From positions 1 through 64,000 of the forward strand of contig CBFGRV010000017.1 of NCBI GenBank assembly GCA_965651265.1: a DNA stretch of 64,000 bases, read 5' to 3'. Source of the DNA: CBFGRV01 sp965651265. Lineage in GTDB: Bacteria; Bacteroidota; Rhodothermia; Rhodothermales; VXPQ01. The notes under the pieces are model-generated. The model saw nothing but the letters and a program-made list of their open reading frames with translations, was not told the DNA's origin and made no database searches. This document shows, in pieces, positions 50,126 through 59,520 of the stretch. The translations under genes and the position numbers were made by a program. Position 1 is the first letter of the stretch, and every line of letters begins with the position of its first letter.

Positions 50126-51694
50126 ATGCACGAACGAATTGTTATTCTGGATTTTGGAAGTCAGTACACGCAGCTGATCGCGCGGAGGGTGAGGGAGGTC
50201 GGCGTCTACTCCGAAATCCATCCGTGTACGGCGCCGCCGGATGAGATCGCCGCCTTGAAGCCCCGTGGGCTCATTCTTTCGGGGGGGCCATGCTCGGTCT
50301 ACGATTCAGATGCCCCTCAGCTGGACGCAGCCTTTCTGCGAATGGAGCGGGAAGAAGGCGATCCGATGCCGATTCTCGGAATCTGCTACGGTCTCCAGGC
50401 GATGGCGCACCTCTCCGGCGGAGTCGTCGAACGCGCCGACCATCGAGAATTCGGGCGGGCGAGCCTCATCATCGACGAGTCCGATGGGCTCCTCGATGGC
50501 GTGCCGGATGGCTCCACCGTCTGGATGAGCCACGGCGACAGCCTGACGAAATTGCCGGATGGATATCGCGTCATCGCGCACACCGACAACGCGCCGGTGG
50601 CCGCTGTGCGGTCCGAGACACTGCCGCACTACGGTGTCCAGTTTCATCCCGAGGTTGTGCACACCGATGCGGGCCGGCTGGTGCTGGAGAACTTCGTGCT
50701 CGACATCTGCGGATGTCGCGGCGACTGGACGCCCGCCTCGTTCATCGACGAGAAGAAGCGGGAGATTCGCGAGACCGTCGGTGAGGACCACGTCATTCTC
50801 GGGCTTTCCGGAGGCGTGGATTCCTCCGTGGCCGCCGTACTCCTGCATGAGGCCATCGGCGATCAGCTGACCTGCATCTTCGTCAACAACGGCGTACTCA
50901 GGAAAGGGGAGTGGGAGCAGGTCCAGAAGACCTTCCGAGATCATTTCCACATTCGCCTGAAGGCCATAGACGGGAGCGATCTCTTCCTCGAGCGATTGAG
51001 CGGGGTGGCCGATCCGGAGACGAAGCGCAAGATCATCGGCAACACATTCGTTGAGGTTTTTGAGCAAGCCACGGCCGAGATTACGGACGAAATCGGAAGG
51101 CGCCCCGCCTACCTCGCGCAGGGCACGTTGTATCCGGATGTGATCGAGAGCGTGTCCTTCAAGGGTCCGTCAGCAACGATCAAGACCCACCACAATGTGG
51201 GCGGCTTGCCCGAGGTGCTGAACTTTGAGATCATCGAACCTTTCCGCGAGCTGTTCAAGGATGAGGTTCGCGAGATTGGCCGGCTACTCGGCGTGCCGGA
51301 GGCCATCATCAACCGGCATCCTTTTCCGGGGCCGGGGTTGGCGATCAGGGTGCTCGGACCCGTCACGCCGCGTGCCCTCGAACTACTGCGCGAGGCAGAC
51401 GCGATTTTCATCGAAGAACTGCAGATGAGCGGACTCTACGATAAGGTCTGGCAGGCATTCGCCGTGCTGCTGCCCGTTCGATCCGTCGGCGTCATGGGCG
51501 ACGAGCGGACGTACGAGAACGTGTGCGCTCTCCGGGCGGTGACCAGTGTCGATGGGATGACGGCGGATTGGGCCCAGCTGCCCTACGATTTCTTGCGGCG
51601 CGTCTCCAATCGCATTGTGAACGAGATTCGCGGCATCAACAGGGTTGTCTACGACATCAGCTCAAAACCGCCCGCGACGATCGAATGGGAATGA
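50126..51694 (+). CDS. guaA: GMP synthase (glutamine-hydrolysing)
   Basis: A 522-residue enzyme, normal length. Class I glutamine amidotransferase domain with LSGGPCSVYD, nucleophile Cys87 in GICYGLQ and His174/Glu176 in VQFHPEV. ATP-pyrophosphatase domain with the P-loop SGGVDSS (228-234). The dimerisation domain ends VVYDISSKPPATIEWE, the typical C-terminus. Converts XMP to GMP. ATG 50126 is chosen over GTG 50108 because homologues start within a few residues of IVILDFGSQYTQLIAR. Confidence 0.97.
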   Translation: MHERIVILDFGSQYTQLIARRVREVGVYSEIHPCTAPPDEIAALKPRGLILSGGPCSVYDSDAPQLDAAFLRMEREEGDPMPILGICYGLQAMAHLSGGVVERADHREFGRASLIIDESDGLLDGVPDGSTVWMSHGDSLTKLPDGYRVIAHTDNAPVAAVRSETLPHYGVQFHPEVVHTDAGRLVLENFVLDICGCRGDWTPASFIDEKKREIRETVGEDHVILGLSGGVDSSVAAVLLHEAIGDQLTCIFVNNGVLRKGEWEQVQKTFRDHFHIRLKAIDGSDLFLERLSGVADPETKRKIIGNTFVEVFEQATAEITDEIGRRPAYLAQGTLYPDVIESVSFKGPSATIKTHHNVGGLPEVLNFEIIEPFRELFKDEVREIGRLLGVPEAIINRHPFPGPGLAIRVLGPVTPRALELLREADAIFIEELQMSGLYDKVWQAFAVLLPVRSVGVMGDERTYENVCALRAVTSVDGMTADWAQLPYDFLRRVSNRIVNEIRGINRVVYDISSKPPATIEWE

Positions 51695-51786
51695 TGGGAC
51701 GGCTGCACGATAGACCTGGCGGGCAGGCTGTCCGCCCAAACACCATCTTCGGATCTCACCTCTTTCGTGTAGTGCGGAGAACAGAT

Positions 51787-53253
51787 GTGGACGGTGGGCC
51801 GGTCCGACGCTTTTTGCGAGTGGCGACTGCCGTTTTGGTCGTGATCGGGTGGGTGGGTAGCGTGCCGCCCGCATGGGCACAGGCGCCGGTGCCGACGATC
51901 GAGGACGCCGAGACCATCTTCGCACAGGCGCTGGAAGCCTTCGAGGAAGGGGACTACGGGATGGCCTATCGGCGCTTCCGTCTGGTCTTTCGGACCTATG
52001 ACGTCAACAGGAAGACGACGGCGGCGATGCTCATGGCCGGAAAGTCGCTGTACCGCGACGGCCAGTTCGAGGAGGCCATCGACGTGCTCGACGAGCTCAT
52101 CGACCGATACCCCACAAGCGGTTACCTCGCCGAGGCGCGGCGCGTCCGGCGACTCGCCGAAGAAGCCCGCGACGGGGCCGGAGGCGATCGGCGCGTGCGA
52201 ACCATCGGCATCATTCTACCGATCGACGGAGATCATGCTACGCTCGCGCAGGCCCTTTTCACCGGAATTCGCATCGCCATCGACGAGCACAACCTGCTCA
52301 ATCCGAACGATCCCATCCGCATGGTCTTCCGTAATACGGGTGCCGATGCCTCCCGCGCCGCGGAGCGCGTGTTGGAGCTCGCGGGTGAGGGCGCCGAAGC
52401 CATCATCGGCCCTCTGTACAGCCCCGAGGCGCAGGCCGCGGCGCAGGCCGCCGATCGCGCCGGTGTCGTGCTGATCCCCCCGCTGGCCAACGACGAGGCC
52501 GTGTCGCAAGGGCGAACCTACGTGTTCCAGGCCAACCCGACGATCTCGATCCGCGGACGGCTCATGGGGCGCTTCGCGATGCGCGGCCTGAGACTCGACG
52601 ACTTCGGCATCATCGCCGAGCGGGATCGCGATCAGATCAGCGAGCGGATGGCCGAGGGTTTTCAGGATGAGGTCATGCTCCAGGGCGGGACCGTCCACTA
52701 CTACAAGGTCTTCTCGTCGCGCAACGACTGGGAACAACTTCCGGACCTCATCGGCGCCGACACCGTGTCGATGGCCCGAGCCGTGTACATGCCCATCGGC
52801 GGCGGCGAAACGATCGCCCGCGTCGATGCGGCGCTCACGAGCCTCGATCGGATGGGCCTGGCCGGCCGCATACGCGTTCTCGGAAATACGGAGTGGCATC
52901 GACTACCCAGCGCCGCCAAGGCGTCCCGCTACGAAACCACGTATAGCAGCGACTTCCACGTCGATGAGGAAGACGCATCCGTGATCGCGTTCATGGAGAC
53001 ATTCGCCGAGATCAACGGCGAGCGGCCGAACCCCGATCAGACCATCGGGCGCCTCGCGTTCAGCGGATACGATGTCGCGCGATTTCTCATCCCGCAAATG
53101 CTGGGCGACGATTCTCGTCCGCTGCACGAGCGCATCCGAAACGCTCCCGAATATCAGGGACTCGGATTGCGCATCGGCTTTGACAATTCGAACGTCAACC
53201 AGGCCCTCTATTTCTTCCGCTTTCGCGACGGTCGCGTCAGCCTCATCCGATAG
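51787..53253 (+). CDS. LpoA-like periplasmic binding protein (penicillin-binding-protein-activator family) with N-terminal TPR
   Basis: About 488 residues from GTG 51787, which has a GGAG site 7 nt upstream and gives a clean signal peptide (FLRVATAVLVVIGWVGSVPP, cleavage near AWAQ). TPR-like helices occupy about 35-120 (AEAIFA-type pattern, DVLDELIDRYPTSGYLAEAR). The rest is a type I periplasmic-binding fold (TIGIILPIDGDHATLAQALF, AEAIIGPLYSPEAQAAAQAA). This two-part plan resembles LpoA, which activates a penicillin-binding protein. No branched-chain transporter genes are near, so a transport role is less likely. bamD follows. Confidence 0.82.
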   Translation: MDGGPVRRFLRVATAVLVVIGWVGSVPPAWAQAPVPTIEDAETIFAQALEAFEEGDYGMAYRRFRLVFRTYDVNRKTTAAMLMAGKSLYRDGQFEEAIDVLDELIDRYPTSGYLAEARRVRRLAEEARDGAGGDRRVRTIGIILPIDGDHATLAQALFTGIRIAIDEHNLLNPNDPIRMVFRNTGADASRAAERVLELAGEGAEAIIGPLYSPEAQAAAQAADRAGVVLIPPLANDEAVSQGRTYVFQANPTISIRGRLMGRFAMRGLRLDDFGIIAERDRDQISERMAEGFQDEVMLQGGTVHYYKVFSSRNDWEQLPDLIGADTVSMARAVYMPIGGGETIARVDAALTSLDRMGLAGRIRVLGNTEWHRLPSAAKASRYETTYSSDFHVDEEDASVIAFMETFAEINGERPNPDQTIGRLAFSGYDVARFLIPQMLGDDSRPLHERIRNAPEYQGLGLRIGFDNSNVNQALYFFRFRDGRVSLIR

Positions 53254-53377
53254 ATGGGGCTGCCGTTCCGGGCGGCATGCACATCCTGTCCGTCGGACTG
53301 CAGGGGGCCATGCACAATCGGAACAGCCGAATAGGGGGGACGTACTTCCGCAGGACTTTACAGGCACCTCTTCCTCT

Positions 53378-54187
53378 ATGCTATTCCGGAACCCCGTCAC
53401 TGCCGCTGTTCTAGCAGCCGCGATCCTGTTCTCGGCATGTTCCGGCAGCGGTCGGGCTCGCTACGACTCGCCGCAAGAAGCGTACGAACGTGGTCTGGCG
53501 CTGTACGAACGTGGCCGTTACGACCGCGCCGCGGAGTATTTCCAGGGTGTTTTCGACTATGGTCGCACCAGCGAAGTGGCCGCCGATGCCCAGCTATATC
53601 TGGCACGGTCGTACTACAACAACGGGGATTACATACTCGCCGCCAGCGAATTCACCCGTTTCATCGCCACGTTCCGCACCGATCCTCGCTCGGAGGAAGC
53701 GGAATTCGAGCGCGCCATGTCCTATTACATGATCTCGCCGGCTTACGAGCTCGATCAGTCCAACACCCGGCAGGCCATCCAGTACTTTCAGCTCTTTCTG
53801 GACCGCTATCCTCAATCCGAGTTGGCCGATGACGCAGAGGCCCGCATTCGAGAGCTTCGAGGAAAGCTGGCCCGCAAGGAGCTCGAGGCCGCCCGGCAGT
53901 ACGAGGGGCGCGAATTGTTTGAAGCCGCCGCGTTGACGTACGAAAACGTATTCGATACGTATCCGGATACGCCCTGGGCCGATGATGCACTTTTCGGCGC
54001 GATACGCTCCTACGTGGCATTCAGTGAGCGCAGCGTTCTCTCTCGGCAGCCGGAGCGCCTCCAGGCTGCCGTGAATAACTACGATCGTCTCGTACAGCTC
54101 TTCCCGGACAGCCCTCTCATCAAGGAGGCCGAGAGCTACTATCGCCGCGCCGTGGCCGCCCTGGAGGCGCTCGAGGAGAGCGTTTAG
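53378..54187 (+). CDS. bamD: Outer-membrane assembly lipoprotein BamD
   Basis: A 269-residue lipoprotein with signal TAAVLAAAILFSACSG (lipobox LFSAC). TPR repeats follow: YERGLALYERGRYDRAAEYF, YLARSYYNNGDYILAASEF, AIQYFQLFLDRYPQSELADD and a last unit around TYENVFDTYPDTPWADDALF. This TPR pattern and length fit BamD, part of the complex that inserts barrel proteins into the outer membrane. ATG 53378 is chosen because upstream codons are antisense to the gene before. Confidence 0.88.
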   Translation: MLFRNPVTAAVLAAAILFSACSGSGRARYDSPQEAYERGLALYERGRYDRAAEYFQGVFDYGRTSEVAADAQLYLARSYYNNGDYILAASEFTRFIATFRTDPRSEEAEFERAMSYYMISPAYELDQSNTRQAIQYFQLFLDRYPQSELADDAEARIRELRGKLARKELEAARQYEGRELFEAAALTYENVFDTYPDTPWADDALFGAIRSYVAFSERSVLSRQPERLQAAVNNYDRLVQLFPDSPLIKEAESYYRRAVAALEALEESV

Positions 54188-54259
54188 GGCACGCATCATC
54201 ACATCGGCGGAAACGCGAGACGCTATGCGCCCGACATCGAATCATCGGATGCTTGAAGC

Positions 54260-54898
54260 GTGACGGACATTCCGCCGGCCGCCGGCCTTCGCTACGACTC
54301 CACGTACCCGCCGGGTGCACGCATCGGGTTTTTCGGAGGATCCTTCAACCCTCCTCACGTCGCCCATCTGATCGTGGCCGAAATGGTCAGGGAGCAGTTT
54401 AGTCTCGATGAGATTCTGTGGGTGCCGAACCGCCAATCGCCATTCAAGGAGGCGGCCGACCTCGCCTCGCCGGAAGATCGACTCGAGATGACGCGGCGTA
54501 CGGTGGCGCTTCACGAGGCCTTCCGGGTTAGCGATCTGGAGCTTCGGCGTCCCGGTCCGTCGTATACCAACGATTCGATCCGTTCACTGCAAGAGTCGAG
54601 CCCAGGGGCCACGTTCTTCCTCATCATCGGCAGCGACAGCCTCGCCGGATTCGGGGGTTGGCGCTCGCCGGATGAGATCGTCCGTCGCGCGCCCCTGATC
54701 GTCTACCCGCGCCCTGGTTACGAAGACGAAAAGGGTGCTCCCGAATTCCGCTCTCGCATGCAGTTTGCGGATGCACCTCTCCTGGACATATCCGGCACGG
54801 TCATTCGGCAGCGCCTGCAGGAACGGCGTACCGTGCGGTTTCTGGTCCCCGAGCAAGTTCACGAATTCATTCTGGAGCGAGGGCTCTATCGGAAATGA
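54260..54898 (+). CDS. nadD: Nicotinate-nucleotide adenylyltransferase
   Basis: A 212-residue nucleotidyltransferase starting at GTG 54260. Signature motifs: GFFGGSFNPPHVAHL (HxGH-like ATP site), LWVPNRQSPFKE and ISGTVIRQRLQERRTVRFLV (ISxTxIR). Adenylates nicotinate mononucleotide in NAD synthesis. The N-terminal 20 residues before the core are longer than usual. Its stop overlaps the start of the next gene by 4 nt (ATGA). Confidence 0.93.
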   Translation: MTDIPPAAGLRYDSTYPPGARIGFFGGSFNPPHVAHLIVAEMVREQFSLDEILWVPNRQSPFKEAADLASPEDRLEMTRRTVALHEAFRVSDLELRRPGPSYTNDSIRSLQESSPGATFFLIIGSDSLAGFGGWRSPDEIVRRAPLIVYPRPGYEDEKGAPEFRSRMQFADAPLLDISGTVIRQRLQERRTVRFLVPEQVHEFILERGLYRK

Positions 54899-56457
54899 AT
54901 CTCCAGGGGATGACCTTGCATGAGCGAGCGGCCCAGCTTATGTTTCCGCGCCTCGGCTCCAACATGCCGCCTCCGGTTCGCGTATCCGAGGACCTCGATC
55001 GGTTCGAGAAGCTGCTCGATGCATGCCCTGTTGGCGGGCTGATTCTCTTCAACGGCGCCCATCCGTCCACCCGAGAAGCGCTGTCCCGGCTCCAGCGAAA
55101 CAGCCGCGTACCGCTACTTGTCGCCTCGGACATCGAGCGAGGCGTGGGTCAACAGATTCGCGGTGCCACGGTCTTCCCGCACGCGCGCGCCTACGCCGCC
55201 GCCGGCTCGGAGGAGCTTCTCGAATCATCCGCCCGTGCGCAGGCCCGCGAGGCGCTGGCGAGCGGCATCCACATCACATGTTCGCCGGTGGCGGACGTCA
55301 ACCGTGATCCACGCAACCCGATCATCGCGACGCGCGCGTTCGGCGCCGATCCTCACGAAGCCGCCCGATACGTTCGTGCGTTCATCCGCGGGACTCGGGC
55401 GGAGGGCCTCCTGACCACCGCCAAGCACTTCCCCGGCCACGGCAATACGAGCCAGGATTCGCACTCCGAGATCCCCGTCGTCAGGGCGGACCGCGACGAG
55501 ATGGAAGCCTTCGATCTGCTCCCATTTCGTGCGGCGATCGACGAGGGCGTCGATTTGGTCATGACGGCCCACGTCATCTATCCGGCTCTCGACCCGGAGC
55601 GGCCGGCCACGCTGTCGCCGGCCATCTTGCGAGATCTTCTCCGCGATGAGATGTCCTTTCGCGGCGCCACCATCACGGACAGCCTGCTCATGGGAGCCAT
55701 CCGAAACTCACATCCGGATGCCGGAAGCCAGGCTGCGGCTCTGGTCGCCGCGGGTGTGGACATCCTCCTGGATGTCCCCGATCCCATCGCTGCGGTGGAT
55801 GGCATCGTGAACGCCGTGGACGAGGGCGTGCTCGAGGAGGAGATCGTCGACGCGGCGGTCGCGCGAGTCCTCGGTCTGAAGAAGCGTTTGATCGACAGGT
55901 TCGGCGGGGATATCTTTGGCGCGCCTGAGACCTTGTTCGATGCCGATCCGATAGGCGCTGCGTCAACGCGCGATCTCGCCCATCGCGTGGCGTACTCGGC
56001 CCTCGATGTGGTCGGCGGGTCGGGGGGCGTGCTGCCGTTGAAGGAGAAAGGAGAAGACATCCTTGGCGTACTCATCAAGCCGCACACAACCCGGCTGGAT
56101 CCTGAAGAGGAGCCCTTCGGGGAAGCTTTCAGACGCGCTTTCCCGGGAGCGCGCTACCGTCAGGTCGGACCGGAGGCGACGGAGGCAGAGCTCGGGGACA
56201 TCCGATCGCTCGCCGAGAGCAGCCGGATCGTTGTCCTCGCGCTGGTCGTGAAACCTGCTGCCTGGCATGCCTTCGGCCTGCTCCCGGAGCAGCACCATCT
56301 GGCTGCGGAGCTCGTTGCCCGGCATCGGACGATCGTCGTCGCTCTCGGAAGTCCCGTCGTACTCGACGATTATCCCGCAGCCGCGTTACGACTGTGTGCG
56401 TACAGCGACGTCGAGGTCAGCCAAGAGGCTGTCGTCGCGTTCCTTCGCGGCACCTAG
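54895..56457 (+). CDS. Glycoside hydrolase family 3 protein, NagZ-like, with extra C-terminal domain
   Basis: A 520-residue GH3 enzyme. Motifs: SDIERGVGQQIRGAT, TTAKHFPGHGNTSQDSHSEI (KHFPGHG at 177-183, with the Asp188/His190 pair that serves as acid/base in NagZ) and the nucleophile Asp262 in GATITDSLLMGAI. NagZ itself is about 340 residues; here about 180 more residues follow (VLPLKEKGEDILGVLIKPHT onward), a GH3 C-terminal-like domain. No signal peptide, so cytoplasmic cell-wall recycling is plausible. Translationally coupled to nadD. Confidence 0.88.
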   Translation: MNLQGMTLHERAAQLMFPRLGSNMPPPVRVSEDLDRFEKLLDACPVGGLILFNGAHPSTREALSRLQRNSRVPLLVASDIERGVGQQIRGATVFPHARAYAAAGSEELLESSARAQAREALASGIHITCSPVADVNRDPRNPIIATRAFGADPHEAARYVRAFIRGTRAEGLLTTAKHFPGHGNTSQDSHSEIPVVRADRDEMEAFDLLPFRAAIDEGVDLVMTAHVIYPALDPERPATLSPAILRDLLRDEMSFRGATITDSLLMGAIRNSHPDAGSQAAALVAAGVDILLDVPDPIAAVDGIVNAVDEGVLEEEIVDAAVARVLGLKKRLIDRFGGDIFGAPETLFDADPIGAASTRDLAHRVAYSALDVVGGSGGVLPLKEKGEDILGVLIKPHTTRLDPEEEPFGEAFRRAFPGARYRQVGPEATEAELGDIRSLAESSRIVVLALVVKPAAWHAFGLLPEQHHLAAELVARHRTIVVALGSPVVLDDYPAAALRLCAYSDVEVSQEAVVAFLRGT

Positions 56458-56508
56458 AACACCGACAATGCCGAACCGCCCCTCACACAAGCTCTTCACC
56501 TGCGGTCC

Positions 56509-57930
56509 GTGGACTGGATAGTACTTCTTCCGCCTATCGTCGCGATCGTCCTCGCGATGTGGACGCGCCAGGTGTACCTGTCGCTACTCGCCGGGCTCTA
56601 CATCGGCACGCTCATCCTCGCGGATTGGAACGTCTTTCGAGGGCTGGACGGGCTGATCGAGCAGCTGGTCACCGTGTTCGGCGACGCCGGCAATACTAGG
56701 ATCATCTTTTTCTGCCTCCTTGTCGGAGGATTGATCGCGCTCGTCCAGGTCTCGGGCGGCGTTGCCGGATTTGTGGGATGGGCGCAGCGCCGGGGGTGGG
56801 GCACGACCCGGCGCGGCGCGGAATTGCTGGCCTGGACCGTGGGGATGCTGATCTTCGTCGAATCGAGCATCACCTCCCTCACCGTCGGTGCCGTGAGCCG
56901 TCCGTTCTTCGACAAGTTGAAGCTGGCTCGCGAAAAACTCGCCTTCTACTGCGACTCCACCAGCGCCCCCGTATGCATGACGATCCCATTGAATGGATGG
57001 GGCGCCTATGTGCTGGGGCTGCTAGCCGCTCAGGGCATCTCGGATGGCGCCGTCCAAACGCTCATCGGCGCGCTGGCCTTCAATTTTTACAGCCTGCTTG
57101 CCATCCTGTTTAGCCTCGTGCTCGCCCTCACGGGGTGGGGATTTGGCCCCATGCTCCGCGCCGAACGCCGTGCACTAACGACGGGAGACGTCATCCGTCC
57201 GGGATCCCACCCACTCATTTCAGAAGAAGTCGCCGACGTGCAGCCGGTCGAGCACGCACCAAACCATGCGATTGATCTCGTCATACCGCTGCTGGTGATG
57301 GTGTTGATGATCTTCGTCGGGCTCTACATCACGGGAGGTGGCAGCATCATGGCGGGGAGCGGATCGACATCCGTGCTCTGGGCCGTGGGGTCGGCTGTGA
57401 TCGTTGCCGCCATCATGTATGCCATCCCACGGGGCGGGCGACAGATACTTTCGATTGGCGAATCCATGGACTGGGTGATGAGGGGCTCCGCGGGGCTGGT
57501 GGGCGTGACGTTTCTGATCGTGCTGGCTTTCGCACTCGGGCAGGTTGCGCGTGAGCTCGAGGTGGGACCCTACGTCATCGGACTGCTGGGCCCAAACGTA
57601 CCCACGTGGTGGCTGCCGGCGGCCGTCTTTCTGATTGGAAGTTTCGTCGCCTTCACACTGGGCTCGTCCTGGACGACCTTCGCCATCCTTATCCCAATCG
57701 CCATGCCACTGGCGGATGGACTCGGCATTTCGGCTCCACTCATGCTGGGCGCCGTGCTGTCGGGTGGCGTGTTCGGCGACCACGCCTCACCGTTATCCGA
57801 TACGACCATCATCTCCTCCATGGCGGCGGCCTGCGATCACATCGACCATGTAAACTCTCAGCTGCCCTACGCTGTGTTACTCCTCGTAGTATCGGCCATG
57901 GGCTACCTGGTTGCCGGATTTTTGGCCTGA
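56509..57930 (+). CDS. NhaC-type Na+/H+ antiporter family protein
   Basis: A 473-residue membrane protein starting at GTG 56509 with about 12 helices (MDWIVLLPPIVAIVLAMWTR at the N-terminus, VLLLVVSAMGYLVAGFLA at the C-terminus). Conserved segments such as FVESSITSLTVGAVSRPFFD, YCDSTSAPVCMTIPLNGWGA and GDHASPLSDTTIISSMAAAC are typical of NhaC-like exchangers. It likely exchanges sodium or an organic anion for protons in the inner membrane. No regulatory partner is seen. Confidence 0.88.
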   Translation: MDWIVLLPPIVAIVLAMWTRQVYLSLLAGLYIGTLILADWNVFRGLDGLIEQLVTVFGDAGNTRIIFFCLLVGGLIALVQVSGGVAGFVGWAQRRGWGTTRRGAELLAWTVGMLIFVESSITSLTVGAVSRPFFDKLKLAREKLAFYCDSTSAPVCMTIPLNGWGAYVLGLLAAQGISDGAVQTLIGALAFNFYSLLAILFSLVLALTGWGFGPMLRAERRALTTGDVIRPGSHPLISEEVADVQPVEHAPNHAIDLVIPLLVMVLMIFVGLYITGGGSIMAGSGSTSVLWAVGSAVIVAAIMYAIPRGGRQILSIGESMDWVMRGSAGLVGVTFLIVLAFALGQVARELEVGPYVIGLLGPNVPTWWLPAAVFLIGSFVAFTLGSSWTTFAILIPIAMPLADGLGISAPLMLGAVLSGGVFGDHASPLSDTTIISSMAAACDHIDHVNSQLPYAVLLLVVSAMGYLVAGFLA

Positions 57931-57997
57931 TGGCCGCTTGTACGGCGTACTCCTTCTTCGTACGATGGAGAAGTCGACCTCCTATCCGGGCCCTGCT

Positions 57998-58210
57998 ATG
58001 TTCGGAAAACAAGCATTCGAATCCTGGACCATCATTCTCCTTACCGCTTTCGGATTCGGACTTTTGTTCGGCCTTGTGACATTCATGGGGGAAGCGATGT
58101 ACGTCGGTGATCTTCAGGTGACGGGTGCCGCTTTCGGACTCGGAGTCGGTGCCGCCGTGGGATATGTAGCGGTGGCCGGCCTCGTTCGTCGCGACCAGAG
58201 TGAGCTCTAG
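57998..58210 (+). CDS. Small two-helix membrane protein
   Basis: About 70 residues from ATG 57998, with two hydrophobic helices (SWTIILLTAFGFGLLFGLVT and GAAFGLGVGAAVGYVAVAGL). ATG 57965 in frame is an alternative giving 81 residues; neither has a strong ribosome site. No known family. Reality is moderately supported by composition and by its position between two plus-strand genes. Confidence 0.5.
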   Translation: MFGKQAFESWTIILLTAFGFGLLFGLVTFMGEAMYVGDLQVTGAAFGLGVGAAVGYVAVAGLVRRDQSEL

Positions 58211-58287
58211 CAGGTTCGGGATCTGACGCAAATTTTCTCCGTACGCCTTTCTGGAAGCGGTTCCGGAAAAAGCAATCAAGAGGTCCC

Positions 58288-59121
58288 ATGTTCGAGGAGA
58301 GGTCCACGCCGGCTGCCAGAGAGGACGAGCGCTCTGCCTACGAAAAGGCTGGAGCGGAGGGCATCGACCCGCGCTGCATTCCGCAGAATCTGGATGGACC
58401 GCCGCCCGTCGGCGACCAAATACGGTATCCTGGCTATCCGGAAACCGACCACGAGACGTGGCGGATGCTGGTCATGCGCCAGATGGATTTGTTGCCCGGC
58501 CGGGCCGGCGAAGCCTTTATGAGAGGTGTGGAAATGCTGGGACTCAGGTCCGAGCACATCCCGGCACTGAGCGATTTGAGCCGCCGGCTCGAAGAGGCAA
58601 CCGGATGGCGAGTGGCTCGCATTCCCGGACTGCTACACGAGAAGGACTTCTTTCAGCTGATCGCGAATCGCACCTTTCCATCCACCGACTATATTCGCGG
58701 ACGCGAGGAGATCGACTACACGCCGGCCCCGGATCTTTTCCATGACATCTTCGGCCACATGCCGATGCTCACCCAACCCGATTTCGCTGACTTCTATCAA
58801 CTATTTGGGCAAGCCGCACTCAAAGCTCAGGGTGCCGACCGGCCCCGGCTCGAGCGCTTCCACTGGTTTACCGTCGAGTTTGGATTGATTCGACAGGATG
58901 AAGGCATCCGAGTATTTGGCGCCGGCATCCTCTCGTCAATGAATGAGGTCACGCACGCGCTATCCGACGAAGTGATAATACACGAGTTCGATCCGGACAG
59001 CATCGTAGAGCAAGACTACGACGTCTGGCATCTGCAGGATGAGCTTTTCGTGCTCGATTCCTTCGAGCAGCTAACCGACGGATTCCGCTCCTGGACGAGT
59101 CGAAAGGGTCTGCTTTCGTAG
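58288..59121 (+). CDS. phhA: Phenylalanine 4-monooxygenase
   Basis: A 277-residue aromatic amino-acid hydroxylase, the size of bacterial monomeric enzymes without a regulatory domain. Iron ligands are in PDLFHDIFGHMP (His152, His157) and in the FTVEFGL motif (Glu197). Converts phenylalanine to tyrosine using tetrahydropterin and oxygen. A G-U-containing 9-bp hairpin (58248-58269) lies just upstream of ATG 58288. No pterin-recycling gene (phhB) is adjacent. Confidence 0.94.
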   Translation: MFEERSTPAAREDERSAYEKAGAEGIDPRCIPQNLDGPPPVGDQIRYPGYPETDHETWRMLVMRQMDLLPGRAGEAFMRGVEMLGLRSEHIPALSDLSRRLEEATGWRVARIPGLLHEKDFFQLIANRTFPSTDYIRGREEIDYTPAPDLFHDIFGHMPMLTQPDFADFYQLFGQAALKAQGADRPRLERFHWFTVEFGLIRQDEGIRVFGAGILSSMNEVTHALSDEVIIHEFDPDSIVEQDYDVWHLQDELFVLDSFEQLTDGFRSWTSRKGLLS

Positions 59122-59176
59122 ATTCCGTCGCATCCGGCACACGGCATCGACGGAATCATTCACCCGCTTGTCAGTG

Positions 59177-59464
59177 ATGGCAGAGTCAATCGAGCGCCTC
59201 GAAATTCGCGTAGAGGGGCGCGTACAGGGAGTCGGCTTTCGGCAGTTCACCGTACAGCAGGCGAGACGCCTCGGAGTAGACGGATGGGTCCGCAATGAGT
59301 CTGACGGCTCCGTTCAGATCGTTGCCGAGGGCCCACGCGAAGCCCTCGAACAGTTCCTCGAGCGGGTCTCGAGCGGTCCGGCCACGGCGCGCGTGGTTCA
59401 AACCCGAACGCACTGGATGCCGGCGACGGGCGACATTCGCGGTTTCGTAGTCCGCTACTTCTAG
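59177..59464 (+). CDS. acyP: Acylphosphatase
   Basis: A 95-residue acylphosphatase, typical size. The active-site loop EGRVQGVGFRQF (catalytic Arg) and the catalytic Asn in GWVRNESDGSVQIVAEG are both present. Hydrolyses acyl phosphates such as acetyl phosphate or 1,3-bisphosphoglycerate. ATG 59177 is chosen over TTG 59168. Confidence 0.94.
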   Translation: MAESIERLEIRVEGRVQGVGFRQFTVQQARRLGVDGWVRNESDGSVQIVAEGPREALEQFLERVSSGPATARVVQTRTHWMPATGDIRGFVVRYF

Positions 59465-59520
59465 GAGCCGCCGTATCGTTGCGCACTCGATGAAAGGACC
59501 CGTGCGCACAGCGAGATGGC

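Noticed and set aside
58248..58269. Hairpin with G-U pair before phhA considered as a terminator
   Set aside because: The sequence after the stem on the plus strand is A-rich, not a U-run, and on the minus strand there is no gene ending there; left as a possible leader hairpin only.
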